Shown in pieces: positions 6,731 to 14,541 of a stretch of DNA of 33,485 bases (positions are counted from its first letter, which is position 1; each line of letters starts with the position of its first letter). The notes under the pieces were generated by a model. It searched no databases. It was not told the DNA's origin and saw only the letters and a program-made list of their open reading frames with translations. The translations under genes and the position numbers were made by a program. The DNA comes from CAYOMP01 sp964405075 (GTDB lineage: Bacteria > Bacillota > Clostridia > Lachnospirales > Lachnospiraceae), in NCBI GenBank assembly GCA_964405075.1, contig CAYOMP010000017.1, positions 1 to 33,485 on the forward strand. Reading direction: 5' to 3'.

Positions 6731-8011
6731 ATGAAAAGAATTAGAGAGACTAAATGGCATAGACTAGACAATACTGCAAATATTTTTCCTGTGATAACAA
6801 GCGAAAAGTTAAGCAATGTATATCGAATTGCTATTGTATTAAAAGAAGAGATTAAACCGGAATATTTACAACAGGCATTAGATATGGTATTACCTTGGTT
6901 TGATGTATTTAATGTGCGCTTAAGAAGGGGAATATTCTGGTATTATTTTGAAACAAACAATAATACTGCAAAAGTAGAACAAGAGACAAATTATCCATGT
7001 AGATACATTGACCCATATAATTCTAACAGATTTTTATTTAGAGTATCTTATTATAAAAATAGGATTAATCTTGAGGTATTTCACGTACTGACAGACGGAA
7101 TGGGAGCGATAACCTTTTTAAGGGAGTTAACATATCAATATTTAAGATTAGTTCATAGTGAATTGTCAGATGTAATTAGTGAACGACCTAGTTCGGAATG
7201 TTCATTGGATTATGAAGATAGTTATTTAAAATATTATAAAAAAATGGATGCCAAGGGATACAACAATCCAAAGGCTTTTCCCCTTAAAGGAAAAACATTA
7301 CCACCAACAGTTACAGGTGTTATACATGGATTTATAGATTTACCAATGTTAAAAAAAGTTAGCAAGGAATATGGAGTAAGTATTAATCAATATTTGACGG
7401 CGGTGTTGGTTTATTCTATATATGAAGAATATTTGCATAAGCAACCGGCAAAACAGCCAATAGCTATTAATATTCCGGTGAATTTAAGAGGCATTTTTGA
7501 ATCTGCCACTACAAAGAATTTTTTTGCAGTGTTATTTGCCAGATTTAAGGCAGATAAAGATGAGTATTCTTTTGAAGAAGTACTAGAGATAGTAACATCT
7601 AGCTTAAAAGAACAAATGACAAAAGAAAATCTGGAAAAATTAATATCTTATAATGTATCCAATGAAAAGAAAATGTATCTTAGAGCTATTCCGTTATTTT
7701 TAAAAAATATAGGAATTAAATTTATTTACAGTCAATCTTCAAAGGCATTTACTACAACTCTTACTAATCTTGGATGTATGAGTATGAGAGAAGAATGTGA
7801 AAAATATATAGAGAATTTTAATGTTGTTCTTTCTGTTTCGGAAAAACAGAATTTAAAATGTAGTGTATGTACATGGAAAAATACAGTTGTTTTTACATTT
7901 TCATCTGTATTATCAGATACAAAGCTTCAGAAAGCATTTTTTAGAAGAATTGCCAAGGACGGAATAGATGTAAGAATAGAAAGTAATGGTGTTTACAATG
8001 AAGAAATGTAA
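6731..8011 (+). CDS. Condensation-fold acyltransferase (alcohol acetyltransferase-like)
   Basis: This 426-residue protein has the layout of the CoA-dependent acyltransferase superfamily that includes alcohol acetyltransferase, wax-ester synthase-like and NRPS condensation domains. The signature HxxxDG is H118-V-L-T-D122-G123 in FHVLTDGMG. A C-terminal half contains TTTLTNLGCMSM and ends AFFRRIAKDGIDVRIESNG, which matches the C-terminal lobe of this group. There is no carrier-protein domain and no signal peptide. The donor and acceptor are unknown. ATG 6731 follows GGAAGAAACGGA; the TTG at 6713 is less likely. The end overlaps the next gene, a zinc-ribbon membrane protein, which points to a coupled pair working at the membrane. 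Confidence 0.8.
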   Translation: MKRIRETKWHRLDNTANIFPVITSEKLSNVYRIAIVLKEEIKPEYLQQALDMVLPWFDVFNVRLRRGIFWYYFETNNNTAKVEQETNYPCRYIDPYNSNRFLFRVSYYKNRINLEVFHVLTDGMGAITFLRELTYQYLRLVHSELSDVISERPSSECSLDYEDSYLKYYKKMDAKGYNNPKAFPLKGKTLPPTVTGVIHGFIDLPMLKKVSKEYGVSINQYLTAVLVYSIYEEYLHKQPAKQPIAINIPVNLRGIFESATTKNFFAVLFARFKADKDEYSFEEVLEIVTSSLKEQMTKENLEKLISYNVSNEKKMYLRAIPLFLKNIGIKFIYSQSSKAFTTTLTNLGCMSMREECEKYIENFNVVLSVSEKQNLKCSVCTWKNTVVFTFSSVLSDTKLQKAFFRRIAKDGIDVRIESNGVYNEEM

Positions 8012-8672
8012 TAAGTGTAATGTATATATAAGAGAGGATGCCAATGTTTGTCCCTTGTGTAAACATGGGTTAGAAGATATTGAAGATTTAGTAGAAGAAA
8101 ATGTAATTGAATACCCAAATGTTGTTTTTAGTACGAAAAAATTTAATATTCTTGTTAGGGTATTTATGTTGATTTCTATTGTGCTAACCGGAGTATTGTT
8201 TTTAATAAATAAGGTAACATATAGTGGAACATGGTGGGCTGTTATTGTTTTGGGTGCAATAGTATATTTTTGGTTAATCCTTAAGTATTCTATTTTGAAT
8301 AATATTAATTTTGCTATGAAAATATTGGTACCAATAATGGCGGCAATGCTGTTGGTTGTTATGATTGATGGAGTGTTTGGTTTTAGCGGCTGGTCAGTTA
8401 ATTATGCTGTACCGTCAATAGCAATTTTAGGAAGTACATTAATTGTAATATTAATGGTTGTTAATTTTATGAACTGGCAAAGTTATATTTTGTTTCAATT
8501 GGCATTTGTCGTTTTTGGAGTGATTTTTTTGATATTAAATTATATTGGAATAATAACAAGACCATTAATGACATATATTGCTTTTGGAGTAGCTGCTACA
8601 ATATTTTTAATAACTATTATATTTGGAGACAGAAAAGCAAAAACAGAATTAAAAAGAAGATTTCATATATAA
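7986..8672 (+). CDS. Zinc-ribbon, six-helix membrane protein (DUF6320-like), function unknown
   Basis: The N-terminus carries a compact zinc ribbon, Cys8-x2-Cys11 and Cys22-x2-Cys25 (CNKC ... CPLC). About 25 residues of linker follow, then six predicted membrane helices near residues 53-74, 81-98, 105-128, 140-162, 166-190 and 194-215, and a basic tail (KAKTELKRRFHI). I recognise this as the type often called DUF6320, which sits next to acyltransferase-like genes in gut Clostridia; that link is from memory. The start could be ATG 7986 or ATG 7998 (MKKCNKC). Both overlap the stop of the upstream gene, so translation is probably coupled. No catalytic motif is visible in the membrane part. Confidence 0.78.
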   Translation: MVFTMKKCNKCNVYIREDANVCPLCKHGLEDIEDLVEENVIEYPNVVFSTKKFNILVRVFMLISIVLTGVLFLINKVTYSGTWWAVIVLGAIVYFWLILKYSILNNINFAMKILVPIMAAMLLVVMIDGVFGFSGWSVNYAVPSIAILGSTLIVILMVVNFMNWQSYILFQLAFVVFGVIFLILNYIGIITRPLMTYIAFGVAATIFLITIIFGDRKAKTELKRRFHI

Positions 8673-8676
8673 GATA

Positions 8677-8685
8677 TGGTATAAT
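8677..8685 (+). promoter_or_regulatory. Possible extended minus-10 promoter for the DUF1015 gene
   Basis: TGGTATAAT (8677-8685) matches the extended minus-10 form, just past the previous stop codon, but no good minus-35 is present. AGGGGG, a strong ribosome site, follows before ATG 8708. A transcript from here would have a very short leader. Confidence 0.4.
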
Positions 8686-8707
8686 TTAGAAAAAAAGGGG
8701 GATAAAA

Positions 8708-9946
8708 ATGGCAACAATTAAAGCATTTGAGTGCATCAGACCAGCAAGAGATTTAGCAGATAAAATAGCTGCTTTACCTTATGACGTTTATAATAGACAA
8801 GAGGCGTGTGAAAAGGTTAAAGGGGACAACTATTCATTTTTAAGAATTGATAGAGCAGAAACTCAATTCGGTAATGATATGGATACTTATGATGAAAGAG
8901 TATATCAAAAGGCTCATGATTTATTATGGGAAATGGTTGAAAAGCAAGAGTTTATTTCTGATTCAGATAAATGTTATTATATATACGAACTAGTAATGAA
9001 TGGACGTTCACAGACTGGAATTGTAGCATGTGCATCTATTGATGATTACCTTAATAATGTTATAAAGAAACACGAAAATACGCGAGAAGAAAAAGAAATA
9101 GACAGAATAAATCATGTAGATAAATGCAATGCTCAAACAGGACCGATTTTTTTGGCATACCGTTCACAGCAGGTCATTAATGATGTTGTTGAAAAAGTAA
9201 AAAATACTGATAAGGAATATGTTTTTACATCTGATGATGGTGTAACACATAATGTTTGGAAAATAGGAGATGCTCAGGATATTGAAACAATACAACAGGC
9301 TTTTTCTAATATAAATGAGATATATATAGCTGATGGACATCATAGAGCAACATCGGCTGTAAAGGTTGGTTTAAAACGTAGAAATGAAAATCCTGGATAT
9401 ACTGGAAATGAAGAATTTAATTTCTTTCTATCTGTATTATTTCCTGATGAACAGTTAATGATTATGCCTTATAATAGAGCTATAAAGGACTTAAACGGTT
9501 TATCAGAGAAAGATTTTATGGAAAAAATCCAAAAGGATTTTGAAGTTGAAAATATGGGTAAAAATCAAGTTATGCCAGTAAACAAAGCGGAATTTGGTAT
9601 GTATCTTGATGGTGTTTGGTACAAATTAACAGCAAAAGAACATTTGTTAAATAGTGATCCGGTTGCAGGTTTGGATGTTTCTATATTACAGGATAATTTA
9701 TTGGAGCCAATATTAGGAATAGAAGACCCTAGAACGGATGGCAGAATAGATTTTATTGGAGGAATTAGAGGTCTTGACGAATTAGAAAGAAGAGCTGATT
9801 CTGATATGAAGATTGCATTTTCTATGTATCCAACAACAATTAAGGAATTATTTGATGTTGCAGACGCTGGCAGATTAATGCCACCCAAGTCAACATGGTT
9901 TGAACCTAAATTAAGAAGTGGTTTGTTTATACATAAAATAGGATAA
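8708..9946 (+). CDS. DUF1015 family protein
   Basis: The protein has 412 residues and no signal peptide or membrane segment, so it should be cytoplasmic. Conserved points of the family are visible: FECIRPARDLADKIAALPYDVYN at the start, KKHENTREEKEIDRINH near 120, IYIADGHHRATSA near 205-217, EDPRTDGRIDFIGG near 340 and a C-terminal MPPKSTWFEPKLRSGL. The DGHHR-x-x-A motif resembles nucleotide-binding motifs of ParB-like folds, including free-serine kinases. Family members are often found beside serA/serC in Clostridia. These points suggest a metabolic enzyme, but the function is unproven. It ends 13 bases before a bidirectional terminator and faces a convergent small gene. Confidence 0.85.
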   Translation: MATIKAFECIRPARDLADKIAALPYDVYNRQEACEKVKGDNYSFLRIDRAETQFGNDMDTYDERVYQKAHDLLWEMVEKQEFISDSDKCYYIYELVMNGRSQTGIVACASIDDYLNNVIKKHENTREEKEIDRINHVDKCNAQTGPIFLAYRSQQVINDVVEKVKNTDKEYVFTSDDGVTHNVWKIGDAQDIETIQQAFSNINEIYIADGHHRATSAVKVGLKRRNENPGYTGNEEFNFFLSVLFPDEQLMIMPYNRAIKDLNGLSEKDFMEKIQKDFEVENMGKNQVMPVNKAEFGMYLDGVWYKLTAKEHLLNSDPVAGLDVSILQDNLLEPILGIEDPRTDGRIDFIGGIRGLDELERRADSDMKIAFSMYPTTIKELFDVADAGRLMPPKSTWFEPKLRSGLFIHKIG

Positions 9947-9959
9947 AAGTCCATAGAAC

Positions 9960-10011
9960 AAAAGAAGAAGCTGATTACTCAACTTTAATTTGAAAATCAG
10001 CTTCTTCTTTT
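9960..10011. terminator. Bidirectional terminator between the DUF1015 gene and the minus-strand small gene
   Basis: Arms 9960-9976 and 9995-10011 (AATCAGCTTCTTCTTTT on the right) pair perfectly over 17 bp with an 18-base loop. The ends are A-rich on the left and T-rich on the right, so it can stop transcription from either side. The right arm and loop encode the last residues of the minus-strand gene, and its stop codon (9975-9977) is at the loop edge. Confidence 0.85.
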
Positions 10012-10217
10012 TGTGTAATTTCAGATGTTAAATCCATATATAGAATAAAAATCTCTTCAACAGTAGTGTTATATTCTTTGGCGATTTTTTCCATTTCCGG
10101 TTTCAATTTTTCTAATTGAATAGAAATTTTTGTTTTTTGAGGATCAATATCCTTTAAAACCTTGTCTGCATATTCATTAATGCGGTTTAAAATATCCATT
10201 TTTTGTTCTTGAGTCAT
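9975..10217 (-). CDS. Small helical protein of unknown function (80 residues)
   Basis: The start MTQEQKMDILNRINEYADKV is preceded on the minus strand by AAGAGGT with correct spacing, so ATG at 10217 is preferred over the 14-residue upstream extension. The protein is mostly predicted helix, with no cysteines, no membrane segment and no signal. It contains DIDPQKTKISIQLEKLKPEMEKIAKEYNTT, which looks like two amphipathic helices joined by a turn. I do not recognise the family. It has its own promoter overlapping an inverted repeat (10250-10292), and a terminator within its 3' end. It is the only minus-strand gene in the first 25 kb. Confidence 0.65.
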   Translation of the reverse strand: MTQEQKMDILNRINEYADKVLKDIDPQKTKISIQLEKLKPEMEKIAKEYNTTVEEIFILYMDLTSEITQKEEADFQIKVE

Positions 10218-10249
10218 ACTAATACCTCTTTTCAAAATTTTATTATAAT

Positions 10250-10278
10250 AATATAACACTAAAGAAATATTATTTCAA
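10250..10278 (-). promoter_or_regulatory. Predicted promoter of the minus-strand small gene
   Basis: Read on the minus strand, TTGAAA (10278-10273) and TATATT (10255-10250) are separated by 17 bases, a good match to the sigma-A consensus. The start codon is about 33 bases further on. Confidence 0.6.
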
Positions 10279-10292
10279 CTATGTGAAATAAT
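10269..10292. promoter_or_regulatory. Inverted repeat over the minus-35 box, candidate operator
   Basis: ATTATTTCA (10269-10277), a six-base spacer and TGAAATAAT (10284-10292) form a perfect 9-bp inverted repeat. It covers the minus-35 hexamer of the minus-strand promoter, as a repressor site would. Confidence 0.45.
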
Positions 10293-10552
10293 GATATCGA
10301 AACAAACTTAAAACAGAGTAAAGAAGTGATAAATTACTTATTGGAAACATATAATAGATTTGTTAGATTAAAATAATTCAACAATCTGTTTTCATATTCG
10401 TATAATGATTTAATAACTAGGATTCTATGCTAAATCATAAAATAACTATTAAAAATAATTATTAAAAGATAGGTTTGTTGTTTTATGAAAATAAAAATGA
10501 TAGAATTAAGTAATCATTAGATGTTTCAAAACATTAATTAGGGGGGACTAGA
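10293..10552 (+). other. glgB leader region without a gene
   Basis: About 260 bases contain no ORF. An 8-bp inverted repeat, ATGATTTA (10405-10412) with TAAATCAT (10431-10438), could form a leader hairpin. TTGGAA (10341-10346) and TAGATT (10364-10369), 17 bases apart, are a weak promoter candidate. A strong AGGGGGG ribosome site precedes glgB. No riboswitch class was recognised. Confidence 0.35.
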
Positions 10553-12868
10553 ATGAAAGATAAACTGTATGATTTAATGGATTGGACAGAGGTTGAAGGT
10601 ATCGTATATTCTGAAGAGGATAATCCTCATTCTATACTTGGACCGCATATTACAGAATATGGTGTTCTTATTCAAACCTTTATGCCTAGGGCAGAAAAGG
10701 TTTCTGTTAAGATTGTTGGAAAAAGCAAAGAGTTCCAGATGACTATGGAAGATGAAGAAGGTTTTTTTGCAGCTTTACTGCCTGGTAAATCTATTCCTGA
10801 GTATGTATATAAAGTAGTTGATAAAGACAAAACAGAAAAGGAAGTTATTGATCCTTACATTTTCTCGCCACAAATTAGCGAACGTGATACAAAAAAATTT
10901 AATAATGGTGAGAATTATAAAATTTATGAAAAATTAGGTGCTCATGAAATGACAATTAATGGTGTTGAAGGGGTTTATTTTGCAGTATGGGCACCATTTG
11001 CACTGAGAGTAAGTGTTGTAGGAGATTTTAATAATTGGGATGGTCGTGTACATCAGATGCGACGTCTTTGGGATAGTGGTATTTTTGAAATATTTGTGCC
11101 AGGAATTAAAAGTGGCGAAATTTATAAATATGAAGTAAAGCGTAATAATGGATTATGTGTGTTAAAGGCAGATCCATATGCTAACGCTGAGGAAATGAGA
11201 CCAGCGAATGCGTCGGTCGTTGCGCAACTAGAAGGCTACAGTTGGACTGATTCTGAATGGTTAAATACCAGAAAGAAAACAGACACAAAGACAGCACCTA
11301 TGTCAATTTATGAAGTACATTTAGGATCTTGGAAAAAGCCAGAGGATAAAGAATTCTATAATTATAGAGAATTGGCACCTATGTTGGCAGAGTATGTTAC
11401 TAAAATGGGATATACACACATTGAGGTTATGCCAATAATGGAACATCCATTAGACGCTTCCTGGGGATATCAGGTTACAGGATATTTTGCACCTACAAGC
11501 AGATATGGTGATTGTAAGGACTTTATGTATTTTGTTGATTATATGCATAAAAATAATATTGGTGTAATTTTAGACTGGGTACCGGCTCATTTTCCAAAGG
11601 ATGAGTTTGGACTAGCCTGCTTTGATGGAACATGTCTGTATGAGCATAAGGATCCAAGACAAGGAACGCATCCTCATTGGGGAACATTAATATACAATTA
11701 TGGTCGACCTGAGGTCAGGAATTTTCTCATTGCCAGTGCAATGTTTTGGTTAGATAAGTATCATATTGATGGAATACGTGTGGATGCGGTAGCGTCTATG
11801 TTATATTTAGATTATGGAAAAAATCATGGAGAATGGGTTGCTAATATGTATGGTGGCAACGAAAATCTTGAAGCTATTGAGTTTTTGAAACAACTAAACG
11901 CAGCTATAAAGGATAGAAAAGATGGAACTATATCTATTGCTGAAGAATCTACAGCATGGCCAAAGGTTACAACATCAATAGAAGATGGTGGTTTAGGATT
12001 TGATTACAAATGGAATATGGGTTGGATGAATGATGTAACAGGATATATGAGTTATGATCCATATTTTAGAAGTTATCATTATGGTGAAGCTATATTTAGT
12101 ATGGTATATGCTTATAGCGAAGATTTTATTTTACCATTATCTCATGATGAAGTAGTTCATGAAAAGGGAACATTAGTTGCAAAGATGCCTGGAGAATATA
12201 AGCTACAGTTTGCAAATTTAAGAGCATTGTATGGATATATGATGGTTCATCCAGGAAAGAAACTATTATTTATGGGACAGGATATTGCTCAGTATACTGA
12301 ATGGTCAGAAGAAAAAAGTGTAGAATGGAGTATGTTGCAATATGAACATCATAAACAACTCCAGGATTATGTAAGAGACTTGAATATGTTATATAGATCA
12401 CAGCCGGCTTTATATGAATTAGATTATAATCCGGAAGGATTTATATGGATTAATAATATATCAGCTAATGAGAATATTATTGTATTTACAAGGAATTCAA
12501 AGAAAAAGGATGAAACCTTATTAGTGGTTTGTAATTTTGTTCCGGTAGAGAGAAAAGATTATAAGATTGGTGTACCTTTCGAGGGTAAATACAAAGAAAT
12601 ATTTAATAGTGATGCAAAGAAATATGGTGGAAATAATGGAGTGAATCCTAGAGTAAAGAACTCTAAGAAGGATGAATGTGATGATAGAGAGGATTCTTTG
12701 AGAATCACTGTGCCGGCATTAGGGGTTTCAATATTTAAATATGAAGGTCCGTTAGATAATAAAACAAGTAAACCTAAGACAAATACAAAGAAAGTAAATG
12801 CAAAAAAGAATTCTACCGTTACAAAGAATAAAAAGAATGCAAAAACAACAAAAAGTAAAGCAAAATAG
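10553..12868 (+). CDS. glgB: 1,4-alpha-glucan branching enzyme with a lysine-rich C-terminal tail
   Basis: GlgB introduces alpha-1,6 branches into glycogen. At 771 residues it is longer than usual. Residues 10-110 and about 125-235 are the N-terminal beta modules (the second is CBM48-like, with VGDFNNWDG). The GH13 barrel follows: YEVHLGSW (253-260), ILDWVPAHFPKD (339-350), nucleophile Asp411 in GIRVDAVASM, acid/base Glu464 in SIAEEST and Asp532 in LSHDEV. The C-terminal beta domain ends near residue 735. The last 36 residues are almost only Lys, Thr, Asn, Ser and Ala, with 14 lysines, and are not part of the normal enzyme. No other glycogen gene is adjacent. mscS starts 28 bases later after a GGAGG. 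Confidence 0.96.
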   Translation: MKDKLYDLMDWTEVEGIVYSEEDNPHSILGPHITEYGVLIQTFMPRAEKVSVKIVGKSKEFQMTMEDEEGFFAALLPGKSIPEYVYKVVDKDKTEKEVIDPYIFSPQISERDTKKFNNGENYKIYEKLGAHEMTINGVEGVYFAVWAPFALRVSVVGDFNNWDGRVHQMRRLWDSGIFEIFVPGIKSGEIYKYEVKRNNGLCVLKADPYANAEEMRPANASVVAQLEGYSWTDSEWLNTRKKTDTKTAPMSIYEVHLGSWKKPEDKEFYNYRELAPMLAEYVTKMGYTHIEVMPIMEHPLDASWGYQVTGYFAPTSRYGDCKDFMYFVDYMHKNNIGVILDWVPAHFPKDEFGLACFDGTCLYEHKDPRQGTHPHWGTLIYNYGRPEVRNFLIASAMFWLDKYHIDGIRVDAVASMLYLDYGKNHGEWVANMYGGNENLEAIEFLKQLNAAIKDRKDGTISIAEESTAWPKVTTSIEDGGLGFDYKWNMGWMNDVTGYMSYDPYFRSYHYGEAIFSMVYAYSEDFILPLSHDEVVHEKGTLVAKMPGEYKLQFANLRALYGYMMVHPGKKLLFMGQDIAQYTEWSEEKSVEWSMLQYEHHKQLQDYVRDLNMLYRSQPALYELDYNPEGFIWINNISANENIIVFTRNSKKKDETLLVVCNFVPVERKDYKIGVPFEGKYKEIFNSDAKKYGGNNGVNPRVKNSKKDECDDREDSLRITVPALGVSIFKYEGPLDNKTSKPKTNTKKVNAKKNSTVTKNKKNAKTTKSKAK

Positions 12869-12896
12869 AGTAAACTAGTTATTAGATGGAGGATTT

Positions 12897-13790
12897 ATGT
12901 TATTAACAGCACAGACAGCGGAGATTACAGAAGATTTAGCAGAACTGGAGGAAAAGATACAAAATAATCCAAATTTCTTAAAAGAATATTTTGAAAGTAA
13001 TTTACCTAATTTGGTAGATTTCGGAATTAATATTTTGATTGCTATTATTATATTTTTAATAGGAAAAAAGATTATTAAAATTATTTTGAACATTATCAAC
13101 AGAGGATTTGACAGAGCAGGTGCAGATGTTGGAGTAAAAAAATTCGTTAAATCAGTTGTTAATGTGCTGTTATATATTATTTTAGCAATGATAATAGCCG
13201 GTAGATTTGGAATACAGGCCACATCAATTATAGCAATACTTGGTTCTCTGGGTATTGCTGTTGGTCTGGCTTTACAAGATAGTATGTCAAATTTAGCAGG
13301 TGGTATATTATTAATATTATTAAAGCCTTTTAAAACAGGTGATTATATTGTTGAACAAAGTAGTGGGAATGAGGGAACAGTAAAAGAAATTTCCCTGTAT
13401 TACACGAAGATAATTACTGCTGATAACAAGATGGTGTCTATACCCAATGGGAATCTTGTAAATAGTTCTATAATTAATGTTACTGACAGGGGAAGCAGAA
13501 GATTAGATATAACTGTAGGTATTGGTTATCAGAGTAATATAAAAAAAGCAAAAGAAATATTGAATAATATTATCGTTAATGATGAGGCACGTTTGCAAGG
13601 AGAAGAATACAATGTTTTCGTTTCTGAATTGGCGGATAGCGCAGTAGTGTTGGGTGTTAGAATGTGGGTTAATACTGAAAACTATTGGAGTGCAAAATGG
13701 CGTATCACAGAAGAAATTAAACTAAAATTTGATGAAAACGAAATAGAAATACCGTTTAATCAATTGGAGATAAACTTAAAGAATAATTAA
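12897..13790 (+). CDS. Small-conductance mechanosensitive channel (MscS family)
   Basis: MscS-type channels open with membrane tension and release solutes on osmotic downshock. The 297-residue protein has an N-terminal acidic amphipathic part, membrane helices near 42-64 and 87-105, and the pore helix GSLGIAVGLALQDSMSNLAGG at about 116-136. The soluble beta domain follows, with KPFKTGDYI, GTVKEISLYYT and IPNGNLVNSSIINVT, then the C-terminal cytoplasmic vestibule. The Gly/Ala packing pattern of the pore helix is intact. GGAGG precedes the ATG. It is likely co-transcribed with glgB. The ABC genes follow 37 bases downstream. Confidence 0.93.
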   Translation: MLLTAQTAEITEDLAELEEKIQNNPNFLKEYFESNLPNLVDFGINILIAIIIFLIGKKIIKIILNIINRGFDRAGADVGVKKFVKSVVNVLLYIILAMIIAGRFGIQATSIIAILGSLGIAVGLALQDSMSNLAGGILLILLKPFKTGDYIVEQSSGNEGTVKEISLYYTKIITADNKMVSIPNGNLVNSSIINVTDRGSRRLDITVGIGYQSNIKKAKEILNNIIVNDEARLQGEEYNVFVSELADSAVVLGVRMWVNTENYWSAKWRITEEIKLKFDENEIEIPFNQLEINLKNN

Positions 13791-13827
13791 AATACGGTAA
13801 GATTTTCAATGGGTAAGGAGAAAATTG

Positions 13828-14532
13828 ATGCAGGATTTTGTTAAAATGACAAATGTAGTTAAAACGTATCAAATGGGTGAAGTTCAGATAAATGCAGTTG
13901 ATGATATTAACTTTGAAATAAAAAAAGGTGAATTTGTTGTTATTGTTGGACCTAGTGGTGCTGGTAAAACAACGGTTCTGAATATATTAGGTGGAATGGA
14001 TTTTGCTACTAGTGGAGAAATCGTTATAGATGGAACTGATATAAGCAAGTTTAGCGAGAAAAAACTAACAAAGTATAGAAGGGATGATATAGGTTTTGTA
14101 TTTCAGTTTTATAACCTAGTACCTAACTTGACAGCTTTGGAAAATGTTGAGTTAGCACTGCAGATTAGTAAAAATCCTTTGGATGCCAAAACAGTTCTTG
14201 AAGAGGTAGGTTTAGGGGAAAGGTTAAATAACTTTCCAGCTCAACTTTCCGGTGGAGAGCAACAAAGAGTTTCCATTGCCAGAGCGTTGGCAAAAAATCC
14301 TAAGTTATTATTGTGTGATGAGCCAACAGGAGCACTAGATTATAACACTGGAAAAGCGATATTGAAATTATTACAGGACACTTGTAGAGAAAAGAATATG
14401 ACAGTTATTGTTATTACACATAACTCTGCAATTGCACCTATGGCAGACAGAATTATCAAGATAAAGAATGGAAAAGTTTCAAAGATGGATGTTAATGAAA
14501 ATCCAGTATCGGTTGAAACAATAGAATGGTAG
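13828..14532 (+). CDS. ABC transporter ATP-binding protein (MacB/LolD type)
   Basis: This 234-residue ATPase has a complete nucleotide-binding domain: Walker A GPSGAGKTT at 41-49, Q-loop in FVFQFYNLVPNLTALENVELAL, signature LSGGEQQR near 139-146, Walker B LLLCDEPTGALD near 160-171 and the H-loop in VIVITHN. The Q-loop region and the PTGALD sequence are typical of ATPases that partner FtsX-type permeases for export or mechanotransmission, rather than importers. AAGGAG at 13815-13820 fits ATG 13828; TTG 13825 is upstream in frame and less likely. The permease gene begins nine bases after the stop, so the pair forms one transporter. Confidence 0.93.
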   Translation: MQDFVKMTNVVKTYQMGEVQINAVDDINFEIKKGEFVVIVGPSGAGKTTVLNILGGMDFATSGEIVIDGTDISKFSEKKLTKYRRDDIGFVFQFYNLVPNLTALENVELALQISKNPLDAKTVLEEVGLGERLNNFPAQLSGGEQQRVSIARALAKNPKLLLCDEPTGALDYNTGKAILKLLQDTCREKNMTVIVITHNSAIAPMADRIIKIKNGKVSKMDVNENPVSVETIEW

Positions 14533-14541
14533 GTTACTATA

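Noticed and set aside
12875..13222. Minus-strand open frame opposite the MscS gene
   Set aside because: The plus-strand frame is a clear MscS channel; the minus frame is its shadow.
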